Assembly: GCA_022774705.1 (NCBI GenBank)
Contig: JALFLM010000032.1
Location: forward strand, 1-33,677
Origin: Lachnospiraceae bacterium
GTDB taxonomy: Bacteria > Bacillota > Clostridia > Lachnospirales > Lachnospiraceae
Direction of reading: 5' to 3'
Length of the DNA: 33,677 nt
A program made the position numbers and the translations under genes. Position 1 is the first letter of the stretch. Each line of letters opens with the position of its first letter. Positions 16,393-23,984 of the stretch are shown here, one piece after another. The notes beneath the pieces are model-generated. The model did no database searches. It was not told the DNA's origin and saw only the letters and a program-made list of their open reading frames with translations.

Positions 16393-17492
16393 AAATACCA
16401 TTAAAAAGAATAAAATCCACCTCAAAAAGTGATGAAACACAAAATCCTGAGAAAAAGAGATTTCGATTCAGATTAAAGAAAATTAAAATGCCGCATGAAA
16501 ATGAAGTGGTAAAAGATCTTAAGGGTGCATTCGGACATATTAATCCCAAAAAGATAATTGGTATTATGGGGATTTCTATTGTCGCAATCTATTTTCTGAC
16601 AGGAATTTATATAGTAAATCCAGGTGAACAGGCTGTTGTAAGAAGGTTTGGCAGTATCAGCAGCCAGTCTGTAGGAGAAGGTCTGCATTACAGATTTCCA
16701 TGGCCAATAGATGAAGTACAGAAAGTCAATGTCTCAGAAGTTCGAAGAGCAGATGTTGGAATGTCACTGCCGGAACATATTCACCAGCCAGATGAAGAAC
16801 CACAGGCGATTCAGCTTTTAACAGGAGATGAAAATATTATAACGACACAGGCAATTGTTCATTATAAAGTCAGTGATGCAGCAAAATTTCTTTATAATGT
16901 AAATGGAAATAATGAACAGCTGGTAAGATACAGTGTCGAGGCAGCACTTGTCAGGCTGATGGCAAATACAGCGGTTGATGATATTTTAAGTACAGAAAAG
17001 ACTGCTGCACAGAATGAGATACTGAAATTTGCACAGGAAGAATTGAACAGGTATGATACGGGAATTCAGATCACAGCATTTAATATTCAGGAAATTGTAC
17101 CACCGGATACAGTATCAGCAGCATTTTTGGACGTAACAACTGCAAAAGAAGAAAAAGAAACAGCTATCAATGAAGCAAATGGATATTATAATAGTCTGAT
17201 TCCTCAGGCCAGAGCGGACGCAAGTGCATTGATATCTAATGCGGAAGCATATAAAGAAGAACAGATTGCAAAAGCAACTGGTGATACTGAGAAGTTTTTA
17301 AGTATGCTGACAGAATATAAAAATAATTCAAAAATATATTCGGAAGATACAACGAAATACAGACTTTTACTGGAAACAATGGATAAAATACTTCCACTTG
17401 TGAAAATGTATATTGTCGATTCAGCGGATGGAAATGTAGATCTGAAATTATATGATTCTGCATTATCCGGAAATATTTCTGTGACAGAATAA
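16389..17492 (+). CDS. hflK: HflK-like SPFH membrane protein
   Basis: This 367-residue protein has a basic cytosolic N-terminus, one membrane segment (about 55-75) and then an SPFH domain with the HflK signatures VNPGEQAVVRRFGSI, GLHYRFPWPIDEVQKVNV, LTGDENIITTQAIVHYKV and EIVPPDTVSAAFLDVTTAKEE. The ATG overlaps the hflC stop (ATGA), so the two are translationally coupled. The fusion gene at 13949 carries a second, diverged HflK-like domain, giving three SPFH modules in one operon. A terminator hairpin follows 9 bp after the stop. Confidence 0.9.
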   Translation: MKIPLKRIKSTSKSDETQNPEKKRFRFRLKKIKMPHENEVVKDLKGAFGHINPKKIIGIMGISIVAIYFLTGIYIVNPGEQAVVRRFGSISSQSVGEGLHYRFPWPIDEVQKVNVSEVRRADVGMSLPEHIHQPDEEPQAIQLLTGDENIITTQAIVHYKVSDAAKFLYNVNGNNEQLVRYSVEAALVRLMANTAVDDILSTEKTAAQNEILKFAQEELNRYDTGIQITAFNIQEIVPPDTVSAAFLDVTTAKEEKETAINEANGYYNSLIPQARADASALISNAEAYKEEQIAKATGDTEKFLSMLTEYKNNSKIYSEDTTKYRLLLETMDKILPLVKMYIVDSADGNVDLKLYDSALSGNISVTE

Positions 17493-17500
17493 AATAGAGA

Positions 17501-17544
17501 AACAGTGCATTTGGCAAAAAACGAATTATAAATGCACTGTTTTT
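17501..17544 (+). terminator. Terminator hairpin after hflK
   Basis: AACAGTGCATTT (17501-17512) and AAATGCACTGTT (17530-17541) form a perfect 12-bp stem ending in a short T-run. The short T-run may allow read-through into the two-component genes, for which no separate promoter is evident. Confidence 0.75.
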
Positions 17545-17570
17545 CGAGTGTTAATGAATGGGTGTGAAAA

Positions 17571-17804
17571 ATGGAAAAAAGGTTTTTCTTATTATATTTA
17601 CCAGCCGGAACATCTGCACAAATGATCTGTGTGGAAATCCGAAAAATATATGGTGTGGAATTTGTGGATTTTGAAAAAGAAACGAATATCCTTACGATAG
17701 TAGCCTTAAAGAAAAATATGGAAAGAATCATATATGCTTCCGGTATCATTCTTAAAATTCTGAATGACAGGATTACCATGCAAGAATACAGAACGTTAAA
17801 GTGA
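17571..17804 (+). CDS. Small unknown protein with HMA-like fold pattern
   Basis: This 77-residue protein matches no family I recognise. Its predicted pattern is strand (RFFLLYLP), helix (SAQMICVEIRKIYG), strand (VEFVDFE), strand (ILTIVALKK), helix (MERIIYASGIILKIL), strand. This is the beta-alpha-beta-beta-alpha-beta order of HMA domains. The CxxC metal loop is absent: the loop reads PAGTSAQ, and the one Cys lies inside the helix. It sits between the hflK terminator and the response regulator, 27 bp from the latter. A non-metal protein-protein adaptor is a reasonable guess, no more. Confidence 0.6.
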   Translation: MEKRFFLLYLPAGTSAQMICVEIRKIYGVEFVDFEKETNILTIVALKKNMERIIYASGIILKILNDRITMQEYRTLK

Positions 17805-17831
17805 AATAAAAAATATACGGAAGGTGAACTT

Positions 17832-18518
17832 ATGAAACAGTCAAAAAAAATATTAATTGTAGATGACGAGAAAAAAATCACAGAGGTACTTCAGGCTTAT
17901 CTGGAAAAAGCCGGATATCTGACTGCTGTTGCCTATGATGGAAGAAATGCCATAAAGCTGGCAGAAACAGAGTTACCGGATCTGATCCTGCTTGATTTAA
18001 TGCTGCCAGATATTATGGGAAAAGAAGTGTGCCAGGTTATCCATCAGAAAAAAGATATTCCGATTATTATGCTTACTGCAAAAGTGGATGAAAGTGACAT
18101 GATCGCAGGACTGCAATGCGGTGCAGATGACTATATTGTAAAGCCTTTCAGTCCCAGAAATGTTATTGCAAGGGTGGAGGCAGTATTAAGACGGGTGGAA
18201 AGAAGCCAGCCGGAAATATTGAAAATTGGAACTGATTATTTAGATGTTAATTTTCAGGCACACAGTATAAAAAAGAATAATGAAGAACTTCATCTTACAC
18301 CTACGGAATACAATATTTTTGAATTGCTGGTAAAATCACCGGGACGTGCATTCACGAGAGAGCAGATTATTGATTTTGCTTTGAAAGATGAATTTGATGG
18401 ATATGACAGAAGTGTTGATACTTATATAAAATATCTCAGACAGAAAATTGAACCAGATCCAAAATCACCACAATATATTGTTACGATATATGGTGTTGGA
18501 TATAAATTTGTACCATAA
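17832..18518 (+). CDS. OmpR/PhoB family response regulator
   Basis: The 228-residue DNA-binding response regulator has a receiver domain (1-120) with the acidic pair Asp11/Asp12, phosphorylated Asp55 (LLDLMLPD), Thr82 and Lys104 (IVKPFS). A winged-helix domain follows (about 130-226), with TPTEYNIFELLVKSPGRAFT and a VRTIYGVGYKF-like end. All phosphorylation residues are present. GGAAGGTG lies before the ATG and the sensor kinase follows 9 bp later. A candidate binding site with the right repeat spacing lies before the foldase operon (11718-11735). Confidence 0.95.
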   Translation: MKQSKKILIVDDEKKITEVLQAYLEKAGYLTAVAYDGRNAIKLAETELPDLILLDLMLPDIMGKEVCQVIHQKKDIPIIMLTAKVDESDMIAGLQCGADDYIVKPFSPRNVIARVEAVLRRVERSQPEILKIGTDYLDVNFQAHSIKKNNEELHLTPTEYNIFELLVKSPGRAFTREQIIDFALKDEFDGYDRSVDTYIKYLRQKIEPDPKSPQYIVTIYGVGYKFVP

Positions 18519-18527
18519 GGAGCAAAG

Positions 18528-19916
18528 ATGAAAACAATAAAAGGCAGGCTTATATTTTCGTATTCTTTTATTTCCATTGTTATTCTTTTATCTCTGGCGC
18601 TATTTTATACAGTTTCCATGGAAAATGTGTTCAGCGGATATGCAAAAGAACAGCTTGATGAAAAAATGCGAACTGTCGTTGAACAAATGAAAGGAGTTTA
18701 TCAGAAAGACAAACAAAAATACGAAACGACAGGGGTTGAAATTGTTGGAAATGCAGCTTTACAAAATGGCCTTTTGGTACGGCTTCAGACGCTGGATGGT
18801 GAATTAGACTGGGATATCCGGACACATAAGGAAGAGGAATGTCAGCTTACACTTCAACATGCAGAAAGTAATATGCACAGCCGTTATATTAAATTTGAAG
18901 GTTCCTATCAGGAAAAAGAATATTTGCTTGAATCAGATGGAGTTCAGACCGGAAAACTGACAATCGGATATTATGGACCGTATTCTTATACAGATGGAGA
19001 AATCCGACTTTTGGGAACATTAAATCGATTTCTGATTTTACTGTCCGGTATATTCATTTTTGTGGCAGTTATACTTGGTGTTATTATGTCAAAAAAACTG
19101 ACAAAACCAATCTCTGATGTTACCAGATCTGCGGCTGAGATTTCAAAAGGAAAATTCGGGGTACAGATTCAGGAAAAGAGCTCCATAGATGAAACGCAGA
19201 GTTTAATAACTGCAATTAACGAAATGTCTGCCGCTTTGGAAAAAGAAGAAATACAAAAACGTCAGATTTCATCAGATGTGGCTCATGAGCTTCGGACACC
19301 ATTAACCAACCTGCAGCTGCATCTGGAAGCGATGCTGGATGGAATATGGGAACCGACAACTGAACGATTGGAGAGCTGTTATGAGGAAATTCTGCGACTG
19401 ATCCATATTGTCCGTCAGCTGCAGGAATTATATGTACTGGAAAATCAAAGAGAACCGCTGCGTTTGGAATCATTTGATTTTAGCAGCTTGTGTGAAAAAT
19501 TATGCTGGAGCTTTGAACCGAAACTCCAGGAAAAAAATCTGAAACTGACACTATGTACCAGATCGGGAGATATGTTGTGTGGAGACCGTCAGAGAATTCA
19601 GCAGTGTATGACAAACCTGGTAGCAAATGCAATCAAATATGCAGAAACCGGAAGCAGTATACGCATTATTTATAAACAGATGACGGATTCAGTCCTGATC
19701 CAGGTTCAGAATAAAGGAAATATCATACCGAAAGATGCTTTAGAGCATCTGTTTGAACGGTTTTACCGAGTTGATAAATCCAGAAACACAAAGACTGGAG
19801 GAATGGGCATTGGTCTTTCTATCACAAAAGCTATTGTGGAAAGGCATAATGGACGAATATGGGCATCCAGTGATGAAACAAACGGAACTGTTTTTTCTAT
19901 AGAATTACCGAAATAG
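18528..19916 (+). CDS. Membrane sensor histidine kinase
   Basis: The 462-residue kinase is the partner of the response regulator just upstream. It has two membrane segments (about 9-30 and 166-187) flanking an extracellular sensor of about 135 residues, then HAMP, HisKA with the phosphorylated His253 in DVAHELRTP, and a HATPase domain with the N box NLVANAIKYAE, the FERFYRVDKSR motif and GGMGIGLSI. The sensor holds no clear Cys/His metal cluster, so the signal may be envelope damage rather than metal itself (inference). AAGGAG precedes the ATG. It resembles CssS/BaeS-like envelope stress kinases in layout only. Confidence 0.93.
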   Translation: MKTIKGRLIFSYSFISIVILLSLALFYTVSMENVFSGYAKEQLDEKMRTVVEQMKGVYQKDKQKYETTGVEIVGNAALQNGLLVRLQTLDGELDWDIRTHKEEECQLTLQHAESNMHSRYIKFEGSYQEKEYLLESDGVQTGKLTIGYYGPYSYTDGEIRLLGTLNRFLILLSGIFIFVAVILGVIMSKKLTKPISDVTRSAAEISKGKFGVQIQEKSSIDETQSLITAINEMSAALEKEEIQKRQISSDVAHELRTPLTNLQLHLEAMLDGIWEPTTERLESCYEEILRLIHIVRQLQELYVLENQREPLRLESFDFSSLCEKLCWSFEPKLQEKNLKLTLCTRSGDMLCGDRQRIQQCMTNLVANAIKYAETGSSIRIIYKQMTDSVLIQVQNKGNIIPKDALEHLFERFYRVDKSRNTKTGGMGIGLSITKAIVERHNGRIWASSDETNGTVFSIELPK

Positions 19917-19959
19917 CAGTATGAAATTAAAATATGGGGAGATAAAAGGAGCATTGAAA

Positions 19960-21441
19960 ATGAGTGAACGAAAGAAGAGAGGAGAACAAAGACAACCAAC
20001 AAACAGAAAAGGGAAGAGGAAGCAGAAGTTAAAATTCATTTTATCTATAAGCATCCTGCTGATGATCGTTTTGACCGTGGGATTTGTCGCATATGAGATC
20101 GTAACAGATACACAGACAATGGGTTGTAAAACATTTGTCTATGGACAGAATGTATCCCGTCTCACACCAGATCAGGCAACAGAAAAAATAAATACGGCTT
20201 TTGAAGATAAAACGGTTTCTTTTTATGAGAATGGAAAGAGTGTTTATACGGTTTCATTAAGAGAACTGGGATATTCGCTTAATACACAGACATTAGAAAC
20301 AGAACTGTTTAAACTGAAGAAAGAAATATGGAAGAAAAGAACAATATTTGAGCCTAGAGAAGATTGGAAAATTCCATATGAAATTGTCAGGGATGATAAC
20401 CGATTATCTGAGACACTCTCAGCGGAGCATTTTACAGCAGATACAGAGCGAATCAGTTCTGAAGATGCCTATATAAAATATGACGATACAAGCAAAAAAT
20501 TTATTATTGTTGATGCAGTGCAGGGCAATCAGATTGATCCAAACCGATTATTGCAGTACACATCCGATTGTATCCAAAGAAATCTGGAAGAGGATTTTTC
20601 CAGAAAGGCGATATCTGTAGATATAAATGAAAATACATACAGTCAGGCTGCTGTTACAGCATCATCTGAAGAACTGCTCAGTCGTTTATCAGAACTAAAC
20701 ACGAATATAGAAAAATATAATAATACTTCAATTACTTATCTGTTTGGTGATGTAACAGAAACAATTGATTCTGCAACGATCAATTCCTGGATGGTCATTT
20801 CAGGGGACAAAGTTGAAATTGACTCTGATAAAGTCAGAGCGTATATAGAAAGTCTGGCAAGTGAATACAACACAATATATGTGCCAAGATCTTTCTATAC
20901 ATCCAATGGTCAGACTGTAACAATAAGTAATAATGAGTATGGCTTTCGCATTGACCAGGATGCCGAATTCGAACAGCTTTGTGCAGATCTGCAAAGCGGA
21001 ACAACCATTCAGCGTTCACCAATTTATGAAAAAGAAGGTCTGTCACGAAATGGAACAGATGATCTGAATGGAAGCTATATAGAAGTCAGTCTGGAACAGC
21101 AACATCTCTGGCTGTATAAAAACGGAGTACTTGTGACAGACACAGACGTAATCAGCGGACTTCCAACAGAAGATCGTGCAACTTATACGGGTGCTTATGC
21201 GATTGCTTATAAAGCAAGTCCATTCACACTGTCCAGTGACATTTATGGATATGAAGTTCCGGTTACATACTGGATGCCATTTGTATATGGACAGGGACTG
21301 CATGATGCGGACTGGCAGCCGGAATTTGGAGGAGACGTATATAAAACAAACGGAAGTCATGGATGTATAAATCTGCCGCCTGATCAGGCAGAAGTGATAT
21401 ACAATGCGATTGATGGTGGATATCCGATCATTCTATATTAG
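19960..21441 (+). CDS. L,D-transpeptidase with peptidoglycan-binding repeats
   Basis: The membrane-anchored wall enzyme has about 493 residues. A Lys/Arg-rich N-terminus leads into one membrane segment (about 24-47). Two PG_binding_4 (VanW-type) regions follow (about 50-330), then a YkuD catalytic domain (about 365-493) with the HDADW histidine and the SHGCINL motif, nucleophile Cys469. Such enzymes make 3-3 peptidoglycan cross-links or attach proteins, and give resistance to some beta-lactams and wall damage. AAGGAG (19946-19951) supports the ATG at 19960; the in-frame ATG at 19921 has no ribosome site. It directly follows the kinase and is likely in its regulon. Confidence 0.9.
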   Translation: MSERKKRGEQRQPTNRKGKRKQKLKFILSISILLMIVLTVGFVAYEIVTDTQTMGCKTFVYGQNVSRLTPDQATEKINTAFEDKTVSFYENGKSVYTVSLRELGYSLNTQTLETELFKLKKEIWKKRTIFEPREDWKIPYEIVRDDNRLSETLSAEHFTADTERISSEDAYIKYDDTSKKFIIVDAVQGNQIDPNRLLQYTSDCIQRNLEEDFSRKAISVDINENTYSQAAVTASSEELLSRLSELNTNIEKYNNTSITYLFGDVTETIDSATINSWMVISGDKVEIDSDKVRAYIESLASEYNTIYVPRSFYTSNGQTVTISNNEYGFRIDQDAEFEQLCADLQSGTTIQRSPIYEKEGLSRNGTDDLNGSYIEVSLEQQHLWLYKNGVLVTDTDVISGLPTEDRATYTGAYAIAYKASPFTLSSDIYGYEVPVTYWMPFVYGQGLHDADWQPEFGGDVYKTNGSHGCINLPPDQAEVIYNAIDGGYPIILY

Positions 21442-21455
21442 GGGGGGAATCAAAT

Positions 21456-22481
21456 ATAAAATCAAAGGAACAGGGAGTACCATATTTTTTTCTGATCAAT
21501 AATATAAAAGTTATCTTGATCTTTTTGGTAGTCTTTAATCATATTATTGCATTTCAGCTTGTAAAAGTGAATCCGGCAGTGCGTCAGTTGTGGTATGCTA
21601 TCACGGTTTTTCATATGCCAGCTTTCATTTTTGTTTCAGGATTTTTGTCAAAAAGTAAACAAAATGTACTGAAAAATATTCAGAACCTGTTGGTTCCATA
21701 TATTCTGGGATATAGTTTTACATGGGCAGTCAAGGTATGGCTTGGTTATAACATGGATTATGATATCTTGCGCCCTTCCGGAACCGTTATGTGGTATGTA
21801 TTGGCACTATTTGTTTACAGACTTATCATAGAGGCTTTTGGAAGAATAAGATTTATTGTTCCACTAAGTATTATATTTTCATTGTGGGCCGGAACAAGAA
21901 ATGAATTTTCCACATACCTGTCAGCTTCCAGAATAGTTGTGTTTTTTCCGTTTTTTGTAGCTGGATATTTATGGAAAAGCCAATATATCACAGTATTAAG
22001 AAACTTCAGGAGAAAATGGATCTTAATGAGTCTGACTCTGATTTTGCTGTATCTGATGACAGCATATATGCTGGGAAATAATCTTCCGGTAGATATATTC
22101 AGGGGAAATCATTCCTACAGGGCAAGTAATATCAGTGAGATGGAAGGAATGCTTATTCGGTTATTTACATATTTAGCCTCGTTTTTAATGATAATTTCGT
22201 TACTTGCAATTATTCCTGACAGAAATTTGTTTCTTACTTTTATTGGAAGCGGGCGAAGAACAATGGGAATATATTTCTTCCACTATCCGATGCAGATTGC
22301 AATGAACAGTTTCCAGATCTTAAAAATACCGCTGTTATTGAATGTGGGAAGTTTATTTCTGATTTCTTTACTGATGGTTTTAATTTTAGGAAGTGTTCCT
22401 GTAAATTGGGCATATAATCATGTGCTGAGATTAATCAACATTATGTTTTTTAAAGAAAAGGCATGGTGTACTGACGAATAA
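21456..22481 (+). CDS. Acyltransferase-3 family membrane protein, start uncertain (AUA?)
   Basis: The polytopic membrane acyltransferase has about 341 residues if begun at 21456. The family's N-terminal signature (INNIKVILIFLVVFNH, with its conserved His) is coded before the first usual start codon in this frame, TTG 21516. A run of seven G at 21441-21447 lies 8 nt before ATA 21456, and no ATG, GTG or TTG exists between them. Either AUA is used as a rare start or an ATG has mutated. About ten membrane segments follow. Acyltransferase-3 proteins O-acylate wall or surface glycans. It follows the L,D-transpeptidase, which fits envelope modification. Confidence 0.8.
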   Translation: MKSKEQGVPYFFLINNIKVILIFLVVFNHIIAFQLVKVNPAVRQLWYAITVFHMPAFIFVSGFLSKSKQNVLKNIQNLLVPYILGYSFTWAVKVWLGYNMDYDILRPSGTVMWYVLALFVYRLIIEAFGRIRFIVPLSIIFSLWAGTRNEFSTYLSASRIVVFFPFFVAGYLWKSQYITVLRNFRRKWILMSLTLILLYLMTAYMLGNNLPVDIFRGNHSYRASNISEMEGMLIRLFTYLASFLMIISLLAIIPDRNLFLTFIGSGRRTMGIYFFHYPMQIAMNSFQILKIPLLLNVGSLFLISLLMVLILGSVPVNWAYNHVLRLINIMFFKEKAWCTDE

Positions 22482-22500
22482 CTTCTGAAAGAAAATATAT

Positions 22501-23214
22501 ATGTGTGATAACGACTATAATATCCTGTTCTATACGGAAAAGGATATGCACATTGAAATCAAAAAACAAATAAAATCATGCTATGTAACCACTGTTTATG
22601 AGTGCCTGAAGAAATTGAGTTTATTTCATTTCGATATTATAGTAATTGGCAGTACTGATTCTCTGGATCTTACCGCAGAAATAATTTCAACAATAAGAAT
22701 AATCACATATACGCCAGTTATTGCTTTAACAGAAAATCCGTTGCGGCATAAAAAGACTCTTATACATGCAGGTGCAGATTCTGTATTTGATATTAATATT
22801 GGAAAAGAAGAATTAGAACTGCATATTTTTTCGTTAACTCGAAGATATTTAGAATGGGCAAGAAAAGCAGAAGATAAGAAAAAAGAATTAAACATCAGAG
22901 AAGGAAAATTGTTAATATCCAGAGAGTTACATAAGACATATTGGAACCAAACCGAATTGAATCTCAATAAAAAAGAATATGATTTTCTCTACCTGCTTGC
23001 GTCATCGCCTAGGAGAATTTATACATTTGAACAGATCTACCAGATTGTCTGGAAAGATTATCCTGTTGGTGATATAAAAAATATTATTTGGTGTCTGGTT
23101 AAAAGATTGAGAAAAAAGCTGAATACCATTGAAGATGGTGCCGGAAACTGCATTGTCAGTGTGCGAGAGGTAGGATACAAATTTGAATTGAATAATGAAA
23201 ATGAAAAACAGTAA
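22501..23214 (+). CDS. Atypical OmpR-type regulator with degenerate receiver
   Basis: This 237-residue protein has a receiver-like N-terminal domain (1-120) and a winged-helix domain (about 135-232; LNKKEYDFLYLLASSPRRIYT ending VREVGYKF). The phosphorylated aspartate position reads DIIVIGSTDS (Gly instead of Asp) and the conserved Lys near the end of the domain is replaced by FDINIG; the Thr (ALTEN) is kept. It should therefore work without phosphorylation. Its start has only a weak ribosome site (GAAAG). A terminator begins at its stop codon, and a set of 7-bp repeats with 11-bp period starts 67 bp downstream, a possible target. Confidence 0.85.
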   Translation: MCDNDYNILFYTEKDMHIEIKKQIKSCYVTTVYECLKKLSLFHFDIIVIGSTDSLDLTAEIISTIRIITYTPVIALTENPLRHKKTLIHAGADSVFDINIGKEELELHIFSLTRRYLEWARKAEDKKKELNIREGKLLISRELHKTYWNQTELNLNKKEYDFLYLLASSPRRIYTFEQIYQIVWKDYPVGDIKNIIWCLVKRLRKKLNTIEDGAGNCIVSVREVGYKFELNNENEKQ

Positions 23215-23251
23215 GGCGAATGATCCGTAAAAAGATTGTTCGTCTTATTTT
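23213..23251 (+). terminator. Terminator at the right edge of the cargo
   Basis: AAGGCGAATGATC (23213-23225) pairs over 13 positions, three of them G-T, with GATTGTTCGTCTT (23234-23246). ATTTTTATTT follows. It overlaps the stop codon of the atypical regulator and closes the AT-rich cargo. Confidence 0.8.
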
Positions 23252-23280
23252 TATTTATTCTGGAAAGAAGGTGATAAAAA

Positions 23281-23336
23281 CTGACCGTCAATTGACAGTT
23301 TTCTGACCGTTAGCTGACAGGTACATCCGATACACT
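23281..23336 (+). promoter_or_regulatory. Array of four 7-bp direct repeats with 11-bp period and -10 box
   Basis: The 7-mers CTGACCG (23281), TTGACAG (23292), CTGACCG (23303) and CTGACAG (23314) are each separated by 4 bp. A TACACT -10-like box lies 10 bp after the last one (23331-23336). Regular 7+4 spacing is the mark of OmpR/PhoB-family sites, here doubled. Expected transcription runs into the sigma-like gene at 23488. The atypical regulator just upstream is the nearest candidate binder. Confidence 0.6.
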
Positions 23337-23339
23337 GTG

Positions 23340-23365
23340 CCTTTGTAAAGATATGATTACAAAGG
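23340..23365 (+). other. Leader hairpin covering a ribosome binding site
   Basis: CCTTTGTAA (23340-23348) and TTACAAAGG (23357-23365) are a perfect 9-bp inverted repeat at the predicted transcript start. The right arm contains AAAGG of an AAAGGAG that would serve the 13-codon leader reading frame at 23372. Confidence 0.5.
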
Positions 23366-23371
23366 AGATCC

Positions 23372-23413
23372 GTGTTTGCAGGGAAACAGCAGAGATGCCG
23401 GGCATTCCTGTAG
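23372..23413 (+). CDS. Possible 13-residue leader peptide
   Basis: A GTG lies 4-5 nt after AAAGGAG and opens a frame of 13 codons (MFAGKQQRCRAFL) ending in TAG at 23411-23413. The stop sits inside the 7-2-7 dyad 23405-23420. The position between promoter and the sigma-like gene suggests attenuation-type control. It may equally be chance. Confidence 0.25.
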   Translation: MFAGKQQRCRAFL

Positions 23414-23420
23414 ACAGGAA
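23405..23420. promoter_or_regulatory. Palindrome, candidate operator
   Basis: TTCCTGT (23405-23411), AG and ACAGGAA (23414-23420) form a perfect 7-2-7 dyad. The 2-nt centre is too small for an RNA loop without opening inner pairs, so a dimeric DNA-binding protein site is more likely. Confidence 0.4.
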
Positions 23421-23487
23421 GAACGAGCCAGATCACCGCCACACTCCGATTTGATTTCACAAAAATTCAGGTCGGAGGAAAAGATAA

Positions 23488-23928
23488 GTGGCTTATAACA
23501 AAGCAAAAGAAGAATATAGATGGAACCAGTGGAAAGCAGAGGAAGAGAAGATCCTGCGTGAACAGGGCGTGGATGAAGTGACGATCCAGAAGCTCCGTGA
23601 GTATGACTGGGATGATTTCAAGGCAGAGCGGAGATTCCGGGAACATCAGACCTCGCTTCTGGACTGCATGGAACTGCTTCTGGAAGAAAAAGAAACCGAA
23701 GAGTCCCAGCCAGAGAGCGTGGAAGCCCTGCTGGATACCGTGGAGAATGAAGATCTGCTTCAGATTCTGCTATCAACTGACAAGAAAACCCTTCAGATGG
23801 TTGTCATGAAGATGATGGGATATGCACCAAAAGAGATTAGTCATCATATGGAACTGCCGGAGCAGACGGTTTATACAAGATTGCGGAGATTACGGGGAAA
23901 GATCAAAAAGTCCATGAAATTTGAATAA
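23488..23928 (+). CDS. Sigma-70 region 4-like ICE regulator
   Basis: This acidic protein of 146 residues ends in a sigma region 4-type helix-turn-helix (MKMMGYAPKEISHHMELPEQTVYTRLRRLRGKIKK, residues about 107-141). No region 2 is visible, so it is not a full sigma factor. Related small proteins are frequent in clostridial conjugative elements and are thought to control transfer or excision genes. The GTG start at 23488 is supported by GGAGGAAAAG. The GC-richer ICE backbone resumes here after the cargo. Confidence 0.75.
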   Translation: MAYNKAKEEYRWNQWKAEEEKILREQGVDEVTIQKLREYDWDDFKAERRFREHQTSLLDCMELLLEEKETEESQPESVEALLDTVENEDLLQILLSTDKKTLQMVVMKMMGYAPKEISHHMELPEQTVYTRLRRLRGKIKKSMKFE

Positions 23929-23984
23929 AACAAAAGGGGTTCATCGGCTGACTATTAGAACGAACAGACAGGAGGATTGATACG

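Noticed and set aside
17204-17881. 225-codon minus-strand frame spanning hflK end and the response regulator start
   Set aside because: It overlaps three well-supported + strand genes and the terminator at 17501, and shows no domain.
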